Below are positions 22,080-34,393 of a stretch of DNA of 64,000 nucleotides, one piece after another (the first letter of the stretch is position 1; each line of letters starts with the position of its first letter). The position numbers and the translations under genes were made by a program. Below the pieces are notes generated by a model. That model ran no database searches. It saw only the letters and a list, made by a program, of their open reading frames with translations, and was not told where the DNA came from. Source of the stretch: Symsagittifera roscoffensis (lineage: Eukaryota; Xenacoelomorpha; Acoela; Convolutidae); NCBI RefSeq assembly GCF_963678635.1, contig NC_087062.1, positions 24,510,177-24,574,176 of the forward strand. Reading direction: 5' to 3'.

Positions 22080-23031
22080 TGCCTATTTTATCACGAGTTC
22101 CCAGAATATTTGAATTTTGTTTTTGCGTCAGATTCTTTTTTCTAACAGCGACTTTTGATAGTTTTCTATTAATTCTATCTTGGGAATCTGAAAATTGAGC
22201 TAAGTCTCAGTCTTAACGATTTCGTATTTTCAATCAGTAGCATCCCCCCGAGTCTTCGTTTAATTTTTTTACGGTCTTTTGAACCAGGCCTTAACCCCAA
22301 TGTTCTACGACTAGGCAAAAATTTTGTTCGTTTTTCCTTTAATTCATGAGAATTGAACAGTTCTAATTTATTCAGAAAATCTATGTGTATGAAAGTACGC
22401 ATGATTTTTATAATTTACTTGCTCACCGTTGATTGAGTATTTTTAGAAAATCTATCAACTGCTACTGTAGGTATGTTTTCTTTTTTTCATGGTTTCCCAT
22501 AGGCGCTGCGTAATCTAATTGTAATTCTTGAAACGGCTGTGACAGTAGTGGTAACGTTTTGGAGGAAAATTTTGAAATAACTAAACTTAGGAAAAAATTC
22601 TGCCTCCTCACCAAACAACTACGACAATCATCTGCAAGATTAACTATGTCTCTGCGCAGATAAGGTCATCATATAAAGTTTTCACTCTTGAACCGGTATT
22701 ACTGGTTGATTCATTTCGTTACTGCTGACCTCAGGGCGTTTGGGACAGCTAATCTGATATCCACAAGAATACAGTCGTCCAAAAACGCCATCTGATTCCA
22801 TAACGGGTTGGTATAATGACCCATCAGCTCGAATCCCCGTCTATCAACTCGATCTGCTACTCTCCACATCCTGTCCAGTCTCGTGCCTTCCGATAGTTCG
22901 GCTAACAGGCTCTTGTTCAAAAGTCGTGACCACTCTTCTTCTCCAGACCGTTGCCGTAGTTTTTGTGCATCTTTTCGTGAGAAATGGCTGACTCGTTGTT
23001 TGGGTTGTTTGGGACGCATGGCCAGACTCAT
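22080..23031 (-). pseudogene. Ty3/gypsy-like integrase relic (unit A)
   Basis: Read on the minus strand. The frame 22711-23031 ends with ILVDIRLAVPNALRS, the usual lead-in to integrase (LVVPxxLR). Then YLRRDIVNLADDCRSCLV (about 22600-22680) carries the C..C half of the HHCC zinc module. PFQELQLDYAAPMGN (about 22495-22540) holds the first catalytic Asp. IHIDFLNKLELFNSHELKE (about 22320-22390) occupies the place of the second Asp, now lost. KKIKRRLGGMLL (about 22235-22270) matches the helix after the catalytic Glu, which is also lost. Frameshifts separate the pieces. The enzyme would have inserted element cDNA; it is inactive. Confidence 0.75.
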
Positions 23032-23442
23032 CTTAAAAATTGGTCATTCGAATTCGTCTGATTGTTCCATTCGCAGTTGGTTTTTTTCTTCCTGTGGCAC
23101 CTCTTTCGAGTTTGCCTCCAAGTCTCCTCTCGGATCTATTGCCTATTAGTTTACCCTCTTATCGTTTTTTTTCTGCTCCAAGTCGCCCATTGATTACTAG
23201 AATGACAGTACCTGCTGTTTTGGTAGGCAGTCAGTGATTGACAGTAAACACTTTACTCTGGCTGGCGATCTTGGGTTCGTTTCTTTTCGGTCTGAGAGTG
23301 AGTAGTTTCCCCTGCTTCAGGTTACTACATTTCTCTTTCGCTGAAACGTCTCCATAGTTTCTCCCTCCTCTGATGCTTCTTTTTTTTGTGTGTTCTCTTT
23401 TATTCCATTTCGTTTACGCCAAACTCTCTTCTCTTCTCTCTC

Positions 23443-23446
<4 letters not shown>

Positions 23447-23475
<29 letters not shown>
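23447..23475 (+). repeat. (TC)n microsatellite
   Basis: About fifteen TC dinucleotides within the Ty3/gypsy pol relic. The copy in unit B (about 34362-34390) appears equal in length, although microsatellites mutate fast. That supports a very recent duplication or an artefact. Confidence 0.9.
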
Positions 23476-23478
<3 letters not shown>

Positions 23479-25160
23479 CAGCTCTCGTCCATGTTTCAAG
23501 TTCCGTTTATTTCGCTCAAAATCCTGTTGAAATTTTCTTCTTTTTAAGTCAACGGTACTCTCCGATCACTTTTTCTATAATGATTCTAACTTAAGTTCAA
23601 ATTAAATCGTTTTGACCGTCATGGACTAAACTAGCTTTTGTTCCGGTCAAACTTTGTTCAATTGCGGAAAATTTGGTTGCCATAGCAGTTATATGATGAC
23701 GTGTTTTGCAATTTTTTCAGTTTAGAACGTTTCGAACCTTCTACAGGTTTTCGTTCAGGACGAGCAAATTTGTCTCATTGGGCCTACTGCTTAAACAGCC
23801 GAGTGCTTAGTGAAATGATTCTATTGCAGTGACAACAAACTATTCATCTAACTCTGATTCAGCCCATGGGTCGCCTTTTGGCTCCCTGGACAGATAATCA
23901 AAAATAGCCATAACCCTCCAGGGATATGAACACTCCTAATTGATATGGCAGTAGTCGGTCGACACATCTAGATTGAAGCGTTTTATTTAACCGGCTACTA
24001 TCCAGGGCAGATGTGAGTGCTTTAGGATCAGTAGCTTTGAGAAACTTTTTTCCACGGTTTGTATTGAACACTTGATCCTAGTTTTTTGGTTTAAATCATA
24101 ATAAATCACTTTGAAGTTTCAGTTACTTTTTTGAAAGTTTCCGTGTGTTTTTCTTTCCATTCGAAGTTTTTCACGGGCAATTTTTGCTTTTTCAAAATTT
24201 TCTTTCAGAATAATGTTTTTTTTCTTAGAGGGTCTAAATTTTTCTGAACAACTTGACGCCTTTGAATTGATTTCTACAATCGGTTAATACTGTCTAGGAA
24301 AGACCTGAACAAATTTTATGTTGTTGTTGGGTTGAGCTTCAAAACCGCTTCAGTATTTGACAACTATCAAACAACTCACTTTCAGACAAATGGTTTCCTA
24401 ACCAACCCAGCACTTTTTTTTTAAAATGCATAGTTTGCAGTTTTCAACAGTTTGCAGTTTTCTTGTAATTCAATTTTTTCATTACTTTCTTGACCAGCTT
24501 TTCGTGTTTTTCTTCCGAAACCTGGGGTACCACTATGAAATTGGCACAGAAACAAAAAGAGTTACGGGCATTGTTAATCTTACGGTCTTGATTTTTTTTT
24601 GCAATTCAGCCGGCATAAATGCCCGATCATAAAAAATTTAGAATATTCATGTACACGTAGGGTTTCTCAGTTAGAGTTTAGAAATCGCATTGTTTCGATG
24701 TTTCTGTAGCTAGTTTCAGTTGGCTCTACATTTTTTTTTAAATCTAGCTCCGAATTTTTTTTGTACCTATGTGACTGAAGCCGTCCAATAAATTAAAATA
24801 TAGACGTCTGGTGTTTGTTTTTAAATAGCTGCCTGTTTATTGTTATAGCTTCTAGTACCAACTTTATTGGAACAAATTTTTCACAATAGCATCAATCAAG
24901 GCAATTGATCAATCACTCGTGCACTGTTCCTCTATGTGAATATTTCCCTCGTCCTGCTAATTTTTGGATTTCTAGTTGTAATTTATCCTAAATATTTGTT
25001 GAGAATATGTTCCTTTTTTCTTGTTTTGGACATGAAAAAATATTTGAATTTTGAGCAGATTACATGTTACCAGTTGTTATAACAAAAATTCTAACAAACA
25101 GTTGTTTAATTTTGTTATAGAGTTTTGTTTTCCGATCTCTTGGGGACCGCTTGCAGAGTA

Positions 25161-25233
25161 GCACAACGCAACGGGGCCGCTTGATGAGTAGCCAACCTTG
25201 ACCACTCTCTGGGCGCTGTCCCGTTGCGTTGTA
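25161..25233. repeat. 13-bp inverted repeat in pol region (unit A)
   Basis: ACAACGCAACGGG and CCCGTTGCGTTGT face each other about 48 bp apart, in a GC-rich patch that also holds a direct repeat (CCGCTTGCAGAGTAGC / CCGCTTGATGAGTAGCC). The patch is unlike the AT-rich surroundings. It occurs three times in the window: here, at about 36076-36148 and at about 38107-38180. Confidence 0.8.
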
Positions 25234-25639
25234 CAGTTTCCAAGTTTACATTTTAAATCCAGACCCAGGATGCATCTTGTTTTTTTTCTTCTTAGTTATT
25301 AGCTTCTTTCAATCCGGGCTAGCCTTAATGTGTCTGAAGAGCTCCGAGAATGAGGATGGGATTTTTAATATAATCCACAAATTAAAATGCGCCGGGAGAT
25401 TCAGTTTCTCCGCTGGAATCAACTTTTGTTTCTTCGAAACATCCAATATTTGTTTTGTTGTTGCCCAGTTTAGAAAAGTTACTGCTCAGTCTGCATCCGC
25501 TGTGTCATGTGCATTGTTTTCTGGTCTATTCGGACTAAAGCTTTTAATGATTTTTTCCTGTTTCACTTCGGAACTGTTTTGGTATCAATCTTTTTCACCG
25601 CAACTCCTCGTTCTTCTTTCATCGGGTTAGTGAACTTGT

Positions 25640-26476
25640 TTTTGATCTGATCTTGAACCTAGCCCATTATACTGACTTATTGAATTCCAATCAGTTTGTA
25701 TCGACATAATTCGAATTCGTCACAGTCCTTAAACTCTTCGACTAAGTAACTCTGATCTTCCGATGCCTCTGATTTTTCCGCAGGTTTACTAATATATTGT
25801 GAAAGGCACTTTTTGCAAATTAATTCGCTTTTCCTCACTTCTTGCATCAATATCCCATTGCTGTGCAGCTCTTTAAGTGTATCCAGCTGGAGGATCTACA
25901 ACAGCTGTTGCAGGGTTTTTGTTCCCCATTGTTTCTTGTATTTCTTTTCTTGATGTACTTCTTGATATTTGTTTTCTCTGAATTCGCGTCAGTTCGTGTC
26001 AGTTCGGGACAGCCGTTATACGTTCTTTTTTATCTTGAGCCCTGAGTTTGCCGTTATTTGTGCTTTCATTAATTTGGTTTTCTGAAACGCCGATAACTTT
26101 TGCTTACTCTCATCAAACATTATCGCTCTCTTCAAAGCTTCCTCGGGACTCCACGTCTCGACTGCTAACGTGTCTTGTAATGTAACATTTCTCATTCTCG
26201 AAATGAAAATATCTCGAACAAGTTCAATCTCCAGTGTCCCAAAATCCGACCTATCGCTTGTGCATTAGGTGCGGTAAGGAGAACTTCCAGCGTTTTACCT
26301 TGCTCTTGTACTCTGTTGAATAGATTGTATCGTTCGTACGTTACACTTTTCAATTTCTCGAACGCTAATTTCACCATTTCCATAATCTCCAGAAAAATTT
26401 GCTTCAAAATGTCGCCTTAGAATTTTTTGCATAAATCTTTTCTTCGCTCATGTCTCAAATTCTAAAAATAGACGTG
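25640..26476 (-). pseudogene. Ty3/gypsy-like gag relic (unit A, 5' truncated)
   Basis: On the minus strand, the frame at 26192-26407 (IFLEIMEMVKLAFEKLKSVT..RVQEQGKTLEVLL) is followed, after a one-base shift, by DFGTLEIELVRDIFISRMRN and LAVETWSPEEALKRAIMFDE. This is the classic capsid C-terminal pattern (C.FG.LE.ELVRD). Then comes a ruined CCHC zinc knuckle at 25805-25888: CTAMG, a stop in place of a residue, CKK, a stop, GKAN, a stop, FAK. Several of the knuckle's Cys/His positions are stops or changed. Gag would package element RNA. The N-terminus is cut off by the A/B junction at 26476. Confidence 0.75.
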
Positions 26477-28030
26477 GGTCTAAAGTCTGAAATGATCTAT
26501 ACAAGCAAATTAAAGAAAACTAAGTACCTAAAATTGAAGCTCAAGTTTGCAAGAGTTTGTCAGATTTTTTCAATTAGATGGAAAAAATCGTTAATGCAAT
26601 GAATTAATCAGGTAATTCAGCTTTTACTGAACAACTTGAAGAAGCAGAAACTCATGTACTCATATGTTCGAGTATGTTTTCCATCGCTTTTTTGATAATT
26701 TTGGTTTTTGCGCAAGTTTTTTGCGTAACTTTTTGCGCATTATCACAAAAAAAAAACGTTTTCTAACGATGAAACTTGAAGTGCGAAACTTTTGAAAACT
26801 TCAACGGAATAAACTGTGCATTATGTTTTGCGCAAAGACAAAAACCCAGTCTTAATAACCTTTTTAAGTGCTATTGTGAACTATTTTGGGTTTTGTCCGC
26901 AACTTTTTTGCAAACCTAATTTGCAAATGTTGCAACGTTGCAAAAAGTTACTCCCACTTTTTTAGCTTTGTATTCGAACTTTCAAATTTGTTTGTGTGCC
27001 AGACTTATTTTTCTAACCCTTTCTGCATTTTAGTAAGTATATTTTTTCTTGCAATGTCACAAACACATCATAATCCAGTTATATTTTTTAATTTTAAATA
27101 AGTGGACTTTTAAATAGCCTATTGTTCGTAACTGTAAACACATTATCAAAGTTCTAAAACACTTGTTTTAATTTTTATTGTATTTCTGTTAGTCTTCTGC
27201 CATCAATATTTTATTTTAAACCATTTTGAATTTTTGATTGCTCAATCTCCTGTTTTAAATAAAGTTATGACTTTCATTGCAAAATTCATCGTGCAGTTTT
27301 CTAATGCTTACATGCTTTTTTGACCTATATTGTGCAAAATGTTTTCTACGCATCTTTGTGCCCACGTTTTTTTGAATAAAAGTTTTGCATACTTAAAGGA
27401 ACTCCTCTTGGTTTCTAAGTTTCTGGTCAGTTAATGTTTCGAAAACAAAAATATATTTATTTAATTTATTCATTTTGTTTGGTCTGGTGAAACATTATTT
27501 AAAAAATGTTTGAGTCATTGATGCTTCATATGGACCTAGTTTTATACATAGCGCCCCACACCACAGATAACAAGGTAATTTCAAACTACGAGTCATGTAA
27601 TGCTCAGCTTTTGCTCTAATGACCTTGATACCTACCAGAAAAAAGCGGCCCGTTTTCTGCTCAGACGAGCTCTCAATATACAACGAAAAAAGTCAGCCGG
27701 CATGACATCATCAAAAGCGCCTACATGAAACAATCTTCAATATAAAGTTAGGAAGAAAAGCTGTGGAGTTGCTTGAACTGTTTTCAATTCAACTAAAAAA
27801 AGTGCTGAACTGCATCAAAGACTGAGCAGTTGGCAATTTTTCCATTTCGAAGAAACCCAAAAGTCTATCAAAATACAAAATACACATTAAAATTCTGCTC
27901 CTATAAAAAAATTATCCTGATATTGTCCAGATTTATCATGCTTTTAATCAAAAATTAACTCTAACAAAAATCAGTCGGACATCCCAAATCGATTTTTCGC
28001 AACTTTGATGATCTCAGCCGGCCAGGTTCA

Positions 28031-29010
28031 AAAATAAGCTTCAACTTCTCCAACTTCATCACAGCGATCTTCTTTGAGTTGATAGGGGAACCAAATGAAG
28101 TTCGCTATCATTCAACACAACGCAAATTGTCAATTTTAGGGCCAAAAATTTCAGAACAGTTTTTTTTTGTGTGTACCAGAAAAATTGCACGAAATTTGGA
28201 AGAAAAAACAGTGAAATGTTCATCGGACGTAATGCTTTTCTTGGCCTTCGAGACCTTTTACAGAACATTGCATTCAAATCCTTCAATTGTTGACAGTTTG
28301 CAGGTAGAGGCCTTAGACCTACAATGGCAGATTTGCCTGCCATCAGGATTCCATGAAGCAATAATCTTAGAAGAACGATAGTTTTAGAAGAACGCAAAAT
28401 CTACTTTTGCTTGATCAACTGCCTTGTAACAAGGGCGATTCAAAAGAATACAAGAGTTTGACTGAGACAACAGGCTTAACGAAACTTTCCCGCCGCGAGC
28501 AACAAAAATTTCTACTGCGTGAACACGGTTTGAAATTTCTTGGTGCAAAGCCAATACTTCAAAAAAATATGACACTAAACGAAGAATTTTTCAGATTTAT
28601 TATTCTAAATTAATCATTTGAATGGAGCTGTAACCCTCCTTCCGCTTCTCCTTCTTGGTGAAGCGTGGTAGAAACCTATTCAGATTTTCATACAAACTCT
28701 TTTTTATGAAAGTTGGTTGGGCTCAACTGAAATCGGGCGTCTAGACGGCAATTATTGCCAGAAATATTTGCAAATTCAAGGCCACTAATTCTCGCACATA
28801 TGGACGATAAAGACAAAGATCACCTTGACACCAAAACACTTCCTACTGGGGAGGCCTTTTGTAAGTTTGCCAGCCTGCATGTTTTGTAATAAAGATGGTA
28901 CAATTAAGTCTTTGGCCTGGACGCAAGCAAACCATCTATTAACAAACATCCGCAGCAGACTCGTCATACGCTCAGCAAATCTCAACATCAGAATAAAATC
29001 GATTCAGCTT
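28031..29010 (+). pseudogene. BEL/Pao-like integrase relic (unit B)
   Basis: Same sequence as 16491-17470 shifted by 11,540 bp, with no difference seen. LTPKHFLLGRPFVSLPA lies at 28827-28877. The Asp-to-Val change and the frame breaks are shared, so the element was dead before the duplication. Confidence 0.7.
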
Positions 29011-29487
29011 TGCACACATTTTCCTAAATCGCTTTTTTGTTAGGGCTGCCGCTAGGGCGTTCCTGGTCAAACAAACTATTTAAAACTTCAGCATTTGTTT
29101 GTAAGTATTGTCTATGGTCGAACACAATAATTTGAATTTTGACATTATTCGAATCATTGACGTGCCATTTGTGTGAAAAGAAAAAATGTAGTAACAGAGG
29201 ATTAAAATGAAGGGGTTTACAAAAAGCAAGGCAACCAATAAAGTAGCTCACTATAGAAACAACTGTTGGCAAAGATGCGGCAAAGAGGTACTCTCGCCCC
29301 CACATTCTGAAGATAAGGAACTCCTACCCCAAGCGCGGTACGCTTCCTCAGCAACCTCTCCTTGTCACCCAGCTCAAAGTATGAAGTAGAGAACAAATCA
29401 CTGATAGCACTTGTTGTTGTTGTTGTTGCCTTCATCAGGTCGTGGGGCGCTCATCCTCTTCCACGTCGTCGTGAGTTGTTGGGAGTT

Positions 29488-30355
29488 TCAGAAAACTGGC
29501 CATCTGATGTCACCGATCGAACACCTCCACAGTGAGAGCCTGATCCTGCCCATCAGACGACACATCCGGATGCGCTCGATGCAGATGCAGCTAGCGAATC
29601 ATCTGACAGACCACCCTGGGCAACGTCTGTTGAATGCCGCTACTCCCACCAGACGATAGATGAAGGCAACATTACACTCCAGATACGAGCGTTACATCTC
29701 CGCCCTCTTAGAAGACTCAGACGACGACGACGACGACATATTCAGGCCCACAAGATCTGTATCAGACGACAATTACAAAAACTTGCTCAAACAGATCCAC
29801 GCAAATGAAGTAGAAGACACGATCGCCAATTTCGAAGTCTCTGCAATCTTGAACGCGCCAGTCCCGAACTTGACAAATCAGAGGAAAACTGCCAAGAACG
29901 ACGAGGAGAACACTATACCAGCTCCGCTGTGGTTACAGCGTATTTTCTAAACTCATATCAACATAGAATAGACCCGTCATAATCAGAACTATGCCCCCCT
30001 GCGATTCTACAAGCCACGCGATGGCCCACCTATTCTCATGTTCTTCAAACCCTACATCTCTAACCACGATATCACTCTGGACGAGGCCCGTCGATGCGGC
30101 CGGTTTTCTGAAACTGATAGCACTTCATTGGCTAACACGAATGAGTTCACTTCTTAAGCCGATTTCCAGCAACGCCAAATATCGAGCAAAAGTGAGGTCG
30201 GCCAACCTTTCTCCAGTATCTGTTTGTTCATATTTGTGGTCCGGGAAAAACTCGACCGCCAATTTAAGGATTTGAATTTTTTCGCGAAACAAAGAATTTT
30301 TGATTCTTTCGGTTTACTTAAAAACCTACTTAACAATTGCAACCGAAAAACTTAA
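29488..30355 (+). pseudogene. Decayed acidic ORF of unknown family (unit B)
   Basis: Copy of 17948-18815 with no difference seen. The ATG frame runs 29660-29950 and continues after two stops to 30157 and beyond. The shared stops show that decay predates the duplication. Confidence 0.55.
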
Positions 30356-31089
30356 CGGGGGTGCTAAATTTAATTCATTTTCTCTAGCTTATTGGTGCTG
30401 AATCGGTGCTGCAATTGATACATTTTATCTAGCCAATCACCGTCAAGCTAAAGTTTCTGGTTCAAGATGTTTAAATATTGACTTTGAGCGGAGCTAAAAG
30501 AAAGAGTTCAATCACCATAGTATGTGAGAATTGCAGGATTAGCATTTTTCGTAGATAAAATGGAATGAATTGTGTGAGTAGCTTTTTAGGGGTATAGAGG
30601 CCAACTGAGATATTCAAATTAGGACAACTAACTTACTAGTTGTGCGGATCTAAACTTTAAAAATGAAATAGTTTAAAATTGATAATTTTTGAACGAACAC
30701 AGCAAAAATAAGATACTGATGTCTTAATAATTACTACAAAAATTAGGAGGAAATGAGTTTCACTGCAAGAGAAAAAGAGGCCAAATGAATACAAATTTTT
30801 TTCACGTTCCGCTAAATCAGCTGATTTCATTTTTGTTCACAAGTTTTGGTTTTTTTCTTGAAACTTAGGCCTTCAAAAGTGTACATGCGTCTGATTCTGA
30901 TCAAAGTAATGGTAAAAATACAAATAAACGGGAGATCAAAAACTATCCCCTCAATTTAGCAGACAAAGACTACATACACTCGGAAGTTTTTCAAAAGTTT
31001 TGGGGTAAAATTCAATTAACCAATACACAATTGCGAGGAGGCATATAATGGTAGAAACTCCAAACTTTGGACCTTCTCGGGAACATAGG

Positions 31090-31329
31090 TGTGATATTCT
31101 GAGGAATATAGTGTTGAAAAGAAGAACATATGTATGAGAACTTTAATTTATGATCTCGGAAGACCTCTTTCATTCTCTGAGATTTATCAGTTGCTGATAC
31201 TCGCTCTAGCTTAGATAGTCTGAGCACGTAATATATACGCGCGGCTAGATACTAATGACTTTGGCATGTTAGTATAATACATTTATAACATTTACATAAT
31301 AATACATCAAGGTTACTGCCTAAGCAGCA
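31090..31329 (-). mobile_element. Ty3/gypsy-like 3' LTR (unit B)
   Basis: Copy of 19550-19789. Together with the 5' LTR at 37694-38397 it brackets the only near-complete element of the window (about 7.3 kb). The flanking bases (CATAGG on the left, TTAGAA on the right) do not form a target-site duplication. Confidence 0.75.
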
Positions 31330-31341
31330 CCCCACTCCCGA
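31330..31341 (-). other. Polypurine tract (unit B)
   Basis: Identical to the unit A tract, adjoining the 3' LTR at 31329. Confidence 0.65.
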
Positions 31342-31424
31342 ACAACGGGAGAGTTTTAGCCCCTACAAAAGATCAATTGCTATAACCATAATTTGAATTT
31401 ACATCTCATTTTTAAATTTTTCTT

Positions 31425-31606
31425 CAATATAGTATACTCTTTCTTCAATCAATTCATTTCAACTTCTATGTGCTAATATGGGTGTCAACTGAAATCTGCC
31501 TCCAGGAACCTGTATCCGATTTTTCTCCAGCATAGATGTCTCTCCAGTAACAACAGTCTGAATTCTAAAGGGCAATCCTCTCGGTGCAATCCTCTCTGCA
31601 TAAGTT
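31425..31606. repeat. Single array unit (unit B)
   Basis: One copy only (CTTCTATGTGCTAATATGGG at 31463), ending CTCGGTGCAATCCTCTCTGC. This is the sole large difference between units A and B (about 626 bp). Confidence 0.92.
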
Positions 31607-31686
31607 GACTAAGATTTTAGTCTACGATCTTAGTCTGAGACCTTAGTAGAAAAAGATCTTAAAGTTTAAGATCTTAGTCTTTTAGT
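31607..31686. repeat. Hairpin cluster (unit B)
   Basis: Copy of 20693-20772 with the same inverted repeats. Confidence 0.7.
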
Positions 31687-32267
31687 TTGTTAAGGCCGAC
31701 TTTGGCGGACTTCTGCGAGTGCTTTACTGGATCTCCGAACCACGAAGATCCGGCTTCTGGTTTGGTCGCGCGCTTCTTCTCACTTCCTTTCGGTTTCCTT
31801 AGTAGACCTATTTCGTGTCCCACTCCTCCGGTGCAAGTTTGGGTGGAATGTGTCCAGATTGTCTCCGGTTTAGTTTTCTTATCAATGGTTTTCAATTTTT
31901 CATCGCTTTCTTCGCAGTTTTCTTTGGTTTTTATCTGCCCGTTCTTTCTCCGTCGTCCATTGTTGAGTCTGCTGCCGCTGACATTTTTGTTTATTGTGTA
32001 TTCTTCTTCTATCTCTTTCCGTGCTGCTTGTGCAGCTTTGTTCCTTCTGCTTTCTCGGAACGACAATTTCTTTTCGCTTTTCTTAATGATTAATTTATCT
32101 TGCCTTTCGAGTCCGATGGTTTTCGGCCCCGAGGTATCTGATTTTTCCCGCTTCATCGTTAGGCTCAACCCCTCTCCGGATTCCGTTTCTTTGGACGTGA
32201 CGTATGTTTGACTATCTTGGAACCCCTTAATCCGACTTATCTGAGCTTCCTGATATTGCCTTTGCAT
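31674..32267 (-). CDS. Lysine-rich tail ORF of Ty3/gypsy element (unit B)
   Basis: Identical protein to 20760-21353. The companion basic frame is at 32323-32574. Same interpretation: C-terminal tail of Pol, between integrase and 3' UTR. Confidence 0.5.
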   Translation of the reverse strand: MQRQYQEAQISRIKGFQDSQTYVTSKETESGEGLSLTMKREKSDTSGPKTIGLERQDKLIIKKSEKKLSFRESRRNKAAQAARKEIEEEYTINKNVSGSRLNNGRRRKNGQIKTKENCEESDEKLKTIDKKTKPETIWTHSTQTCTGGVGHEIGLLRKPKGSEKKRATKPEAGSSWFGDPVKHSQKSAKVGLNKLKD

Positions 32268-32994
32268 CGGGATGTGTTTTTTCGTACTGAAATCGCCCTA
32301 AATTTTGACTGACTACGCTGTCTCAGTTCGTGAGTGTTTGTTTTCGGCTCTGTTGGTGAGGTTCGTTTTTCGCAAGCTTGTTTTTCGTTTCCGTTTTTTC
32401 GCTTTTGTTTTGGCCTTGGCTTGTCTCTTTGAGTAACGTTGTTTTCGCGAGAGCTATATCGGTTTTCCTGTAGACACTTCCGCTGGTTGTTTTAATTTTT
32501 GAAACCTGACTCCGAGCGTATTTTCCCTTGCAGAGGGTTTTTTCGCGCCTTTTCGCTCTTCCTGGTGTCAACATGTCGAAGAATCGTCATCATAGAATTC
32601 GTGCACTTTGTGCATCAAACCTTTTCCTTATGAATAAAATGATTCCTTTTGTTCCGACCATTTGAAAACGGACTGAATTGAGACTGGATTAAGTGATATA
32701 TTTAAAATTTTTCAGTCGTGATTCCAACTACTTTAAAAATACTCCAAAAATTTTGCCTAGTGTTTACAAAAAAAAATCGTTTAGAAATTTTTGAATTTTT
32801 GTCTTAATTCGAGCAAATATAGCAAGCAAGCAGGCTTACAACAGCTGAACTAATCCTATTTTAAGACATTAAAATCTAATTTTAAGCAGGAAAAACTAGT
32901 TTTGTGGAGTTTTTTAGCTTGAATTTCCAATGATTTTTTTAAAATAGTTTTTATAGTTTTTTCAGTAACTTTTCATTGAAAACTTTGTCCAATT

Positions 32995-33946
32995 TGCCTA
33001 TTTTATCACGAGTTCCCAGAATATTTGAATTTTGTTTTTGCGTCAGATTCTTTTTTCTAACAGCGACTTTTGATAGTTTTCTATTAATTCTATCTTGGGA
33101 ATCTGAAAATTGAGCTAAGTCTCAGTCTTAACGATTTCGTATTTTCAATCAGTAGCATCCCCCCGAGTCTTCGTTTAATTTTTTTACGGTCTTTTGAACC
33201 AGGCCTTAACCCCAATGTTCTACGACTAGGCAAAAATTTTGTTCGTTTTTCCTTTAATTCATGAGAATTGAACAGTTCTAATTTATTCAGAAAATCTATG
33301 TGTATGAAAGTACGCATGATTTTTATAATTTACTTGCTCACCGTTGATTGAGTATTTTTAGAAAATCTATCAACTGCTACTGTAGGTATGTTTTCTTTTT
33401 TTCATGGTTTCCCATAGGCGCTGCGTAATCTAATTGTAATTCTTGAAACGGCTGTGACAGTAGTGGTAACGTTTTGGAGGAAAATTTTGAAATAACTAAA
33501 CTTAGGAAAAAATTCTGCCTCCTCACCAAACAACTACGACAATCATCTGCAAGATTAACTATGTCTCTGCGCAGATAAGGTCATCATATAAAGTTTTCAC
33601 TCTTGAACCGGTATTACTGGTTGATTCATTTCGTTACTGCTGACCTCAGGGCGTTTGGGACAGCTAATCTGATATCCACAAGAATACAGTCGTCCAAAAA
33701 CGCCATCTGATTCCATAACGGGTTGGTATAATGACCCATCAGCTCGAATCCCCGTCTATCAACTCGATCTGCTACTCTCCACATCCTGTCCAGTCTCGTG
33801 CCTTCCGATAGTTTGGCTAACAGGCTCTTGTTCAAAAGTCGTGACCACTCTTCTTCTCCAGACCGTTGCCGTAGTTTTTGTGCATCTTTTCGTGAGAAAT
33901 GGCTGACTCGTTGTTTGGGTTGTTTGGGACGCATGGCCAGACTCAT
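32995..33946 (-). pseudogene. Ty3/gypsy-like integrase relic (unit B)
   Basis: Copy of 22080-23031. One coding difference is visible in the 33626-33946 frame (Glu in A, Lys in B, in LLA-E/K-LSEG). All frame breaks and lost catalytic residues are shared. Confidence 0.75.
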
Positions 33947-33954
33947 CTTAAAAA

Positions 33955-34357
33955 TTGGTCATTCGAATTCGTCTGATTGTTCCATTCGCAGTTGGTTTTT
34001 TTCTTCCTGTGGCACCTCTTTCGAGTTTGCCTCCAAGTCTCCTCTCGGATCTATTGCCTATTAGTTTACCCTCTTATCGTTTTTTTTCTGCTCCAAGTCG
34101 CCCATTGATTACTAGAATGACAGTACCTGCTGTTCTGGTAGGCAGTCAGTGATTGACAGTAAACACTTTACTCTGGCTGGCGATCTTGGGTTCGTTTCTT
34201 TTCGGTCTGAGAGTGAGTAGTTTCCCCTGCTTCAGGTTACTACATTTCTCTTTCGCTGAAACGTCTCCATAGTTTCTCCCTCCTCTGATGCTTCTTTTTT
34301 TTGTGTGTTCTCTTTTATTCCATTTCGTTTACGCCAAACTCTCTTCTCTTCTCTCTC

Positions 34358-34393
<36 letters not shown>

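Larger units (their letters stand above)
23040..25250 (-). pseudogene. Ty3/gypsy-like RT-RNase H relic (unit A)
   Basis: Pieces on the minus strand, in the expected order. IVVPQVSEEKHEKLVKKVM (about 24480-24535) matches the segment after the YxDD motif; the YxDD itself is gone (NFIVV here). LFRSFLDSINRL (about 24265-24310) corresponds to the thumb/connection FLGLINYY motif. FEWKEKHTETFKKV (about 24130-24170) is the RNase H lead-in (F.W...H..AF..+K). DYLSREPKGDPWAESELDE (about 23845-23905) is the end of RNase H (ADxLSR). Homology is inferred from motif order, with several frame changes. The protease should lie at about 24.7-25.6 kb but is not recognised. A (TC)n microsatellite at about 23447-23475 interrupts the linker to integrase. 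Confidence 0.65.
14938..26476. repeat. 11.5-kb tandem duplication, unit A
   Basis: Unit A is followed immediately by unit B. The junction reads GACGTG|GGTCTAAAG at 26476/26477. I count about a dozen base substitutions and two homopolymer length differences. The one large difference is a tandem array at 19.9-20.7 kb with five units here and one in B. Contents: BEL/Pao-like integrase relic (plus), acidic ORF relic (plus), and a Ty3/gypsy-like element (minus) from 3' LTR to gag. The 5' LTR and leader of that element are missing from A because the duplication breakpoint falls inside gag. Confidence 0.95.

Noticed and set aside
25229-25630. 133-codon plus-strand frame, repeated at 36144-36545
   Set aside because: It lies antisense to the Ty3 gag-pol relic and has no feature of its own. 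It is duplicated only because the whole unit is.
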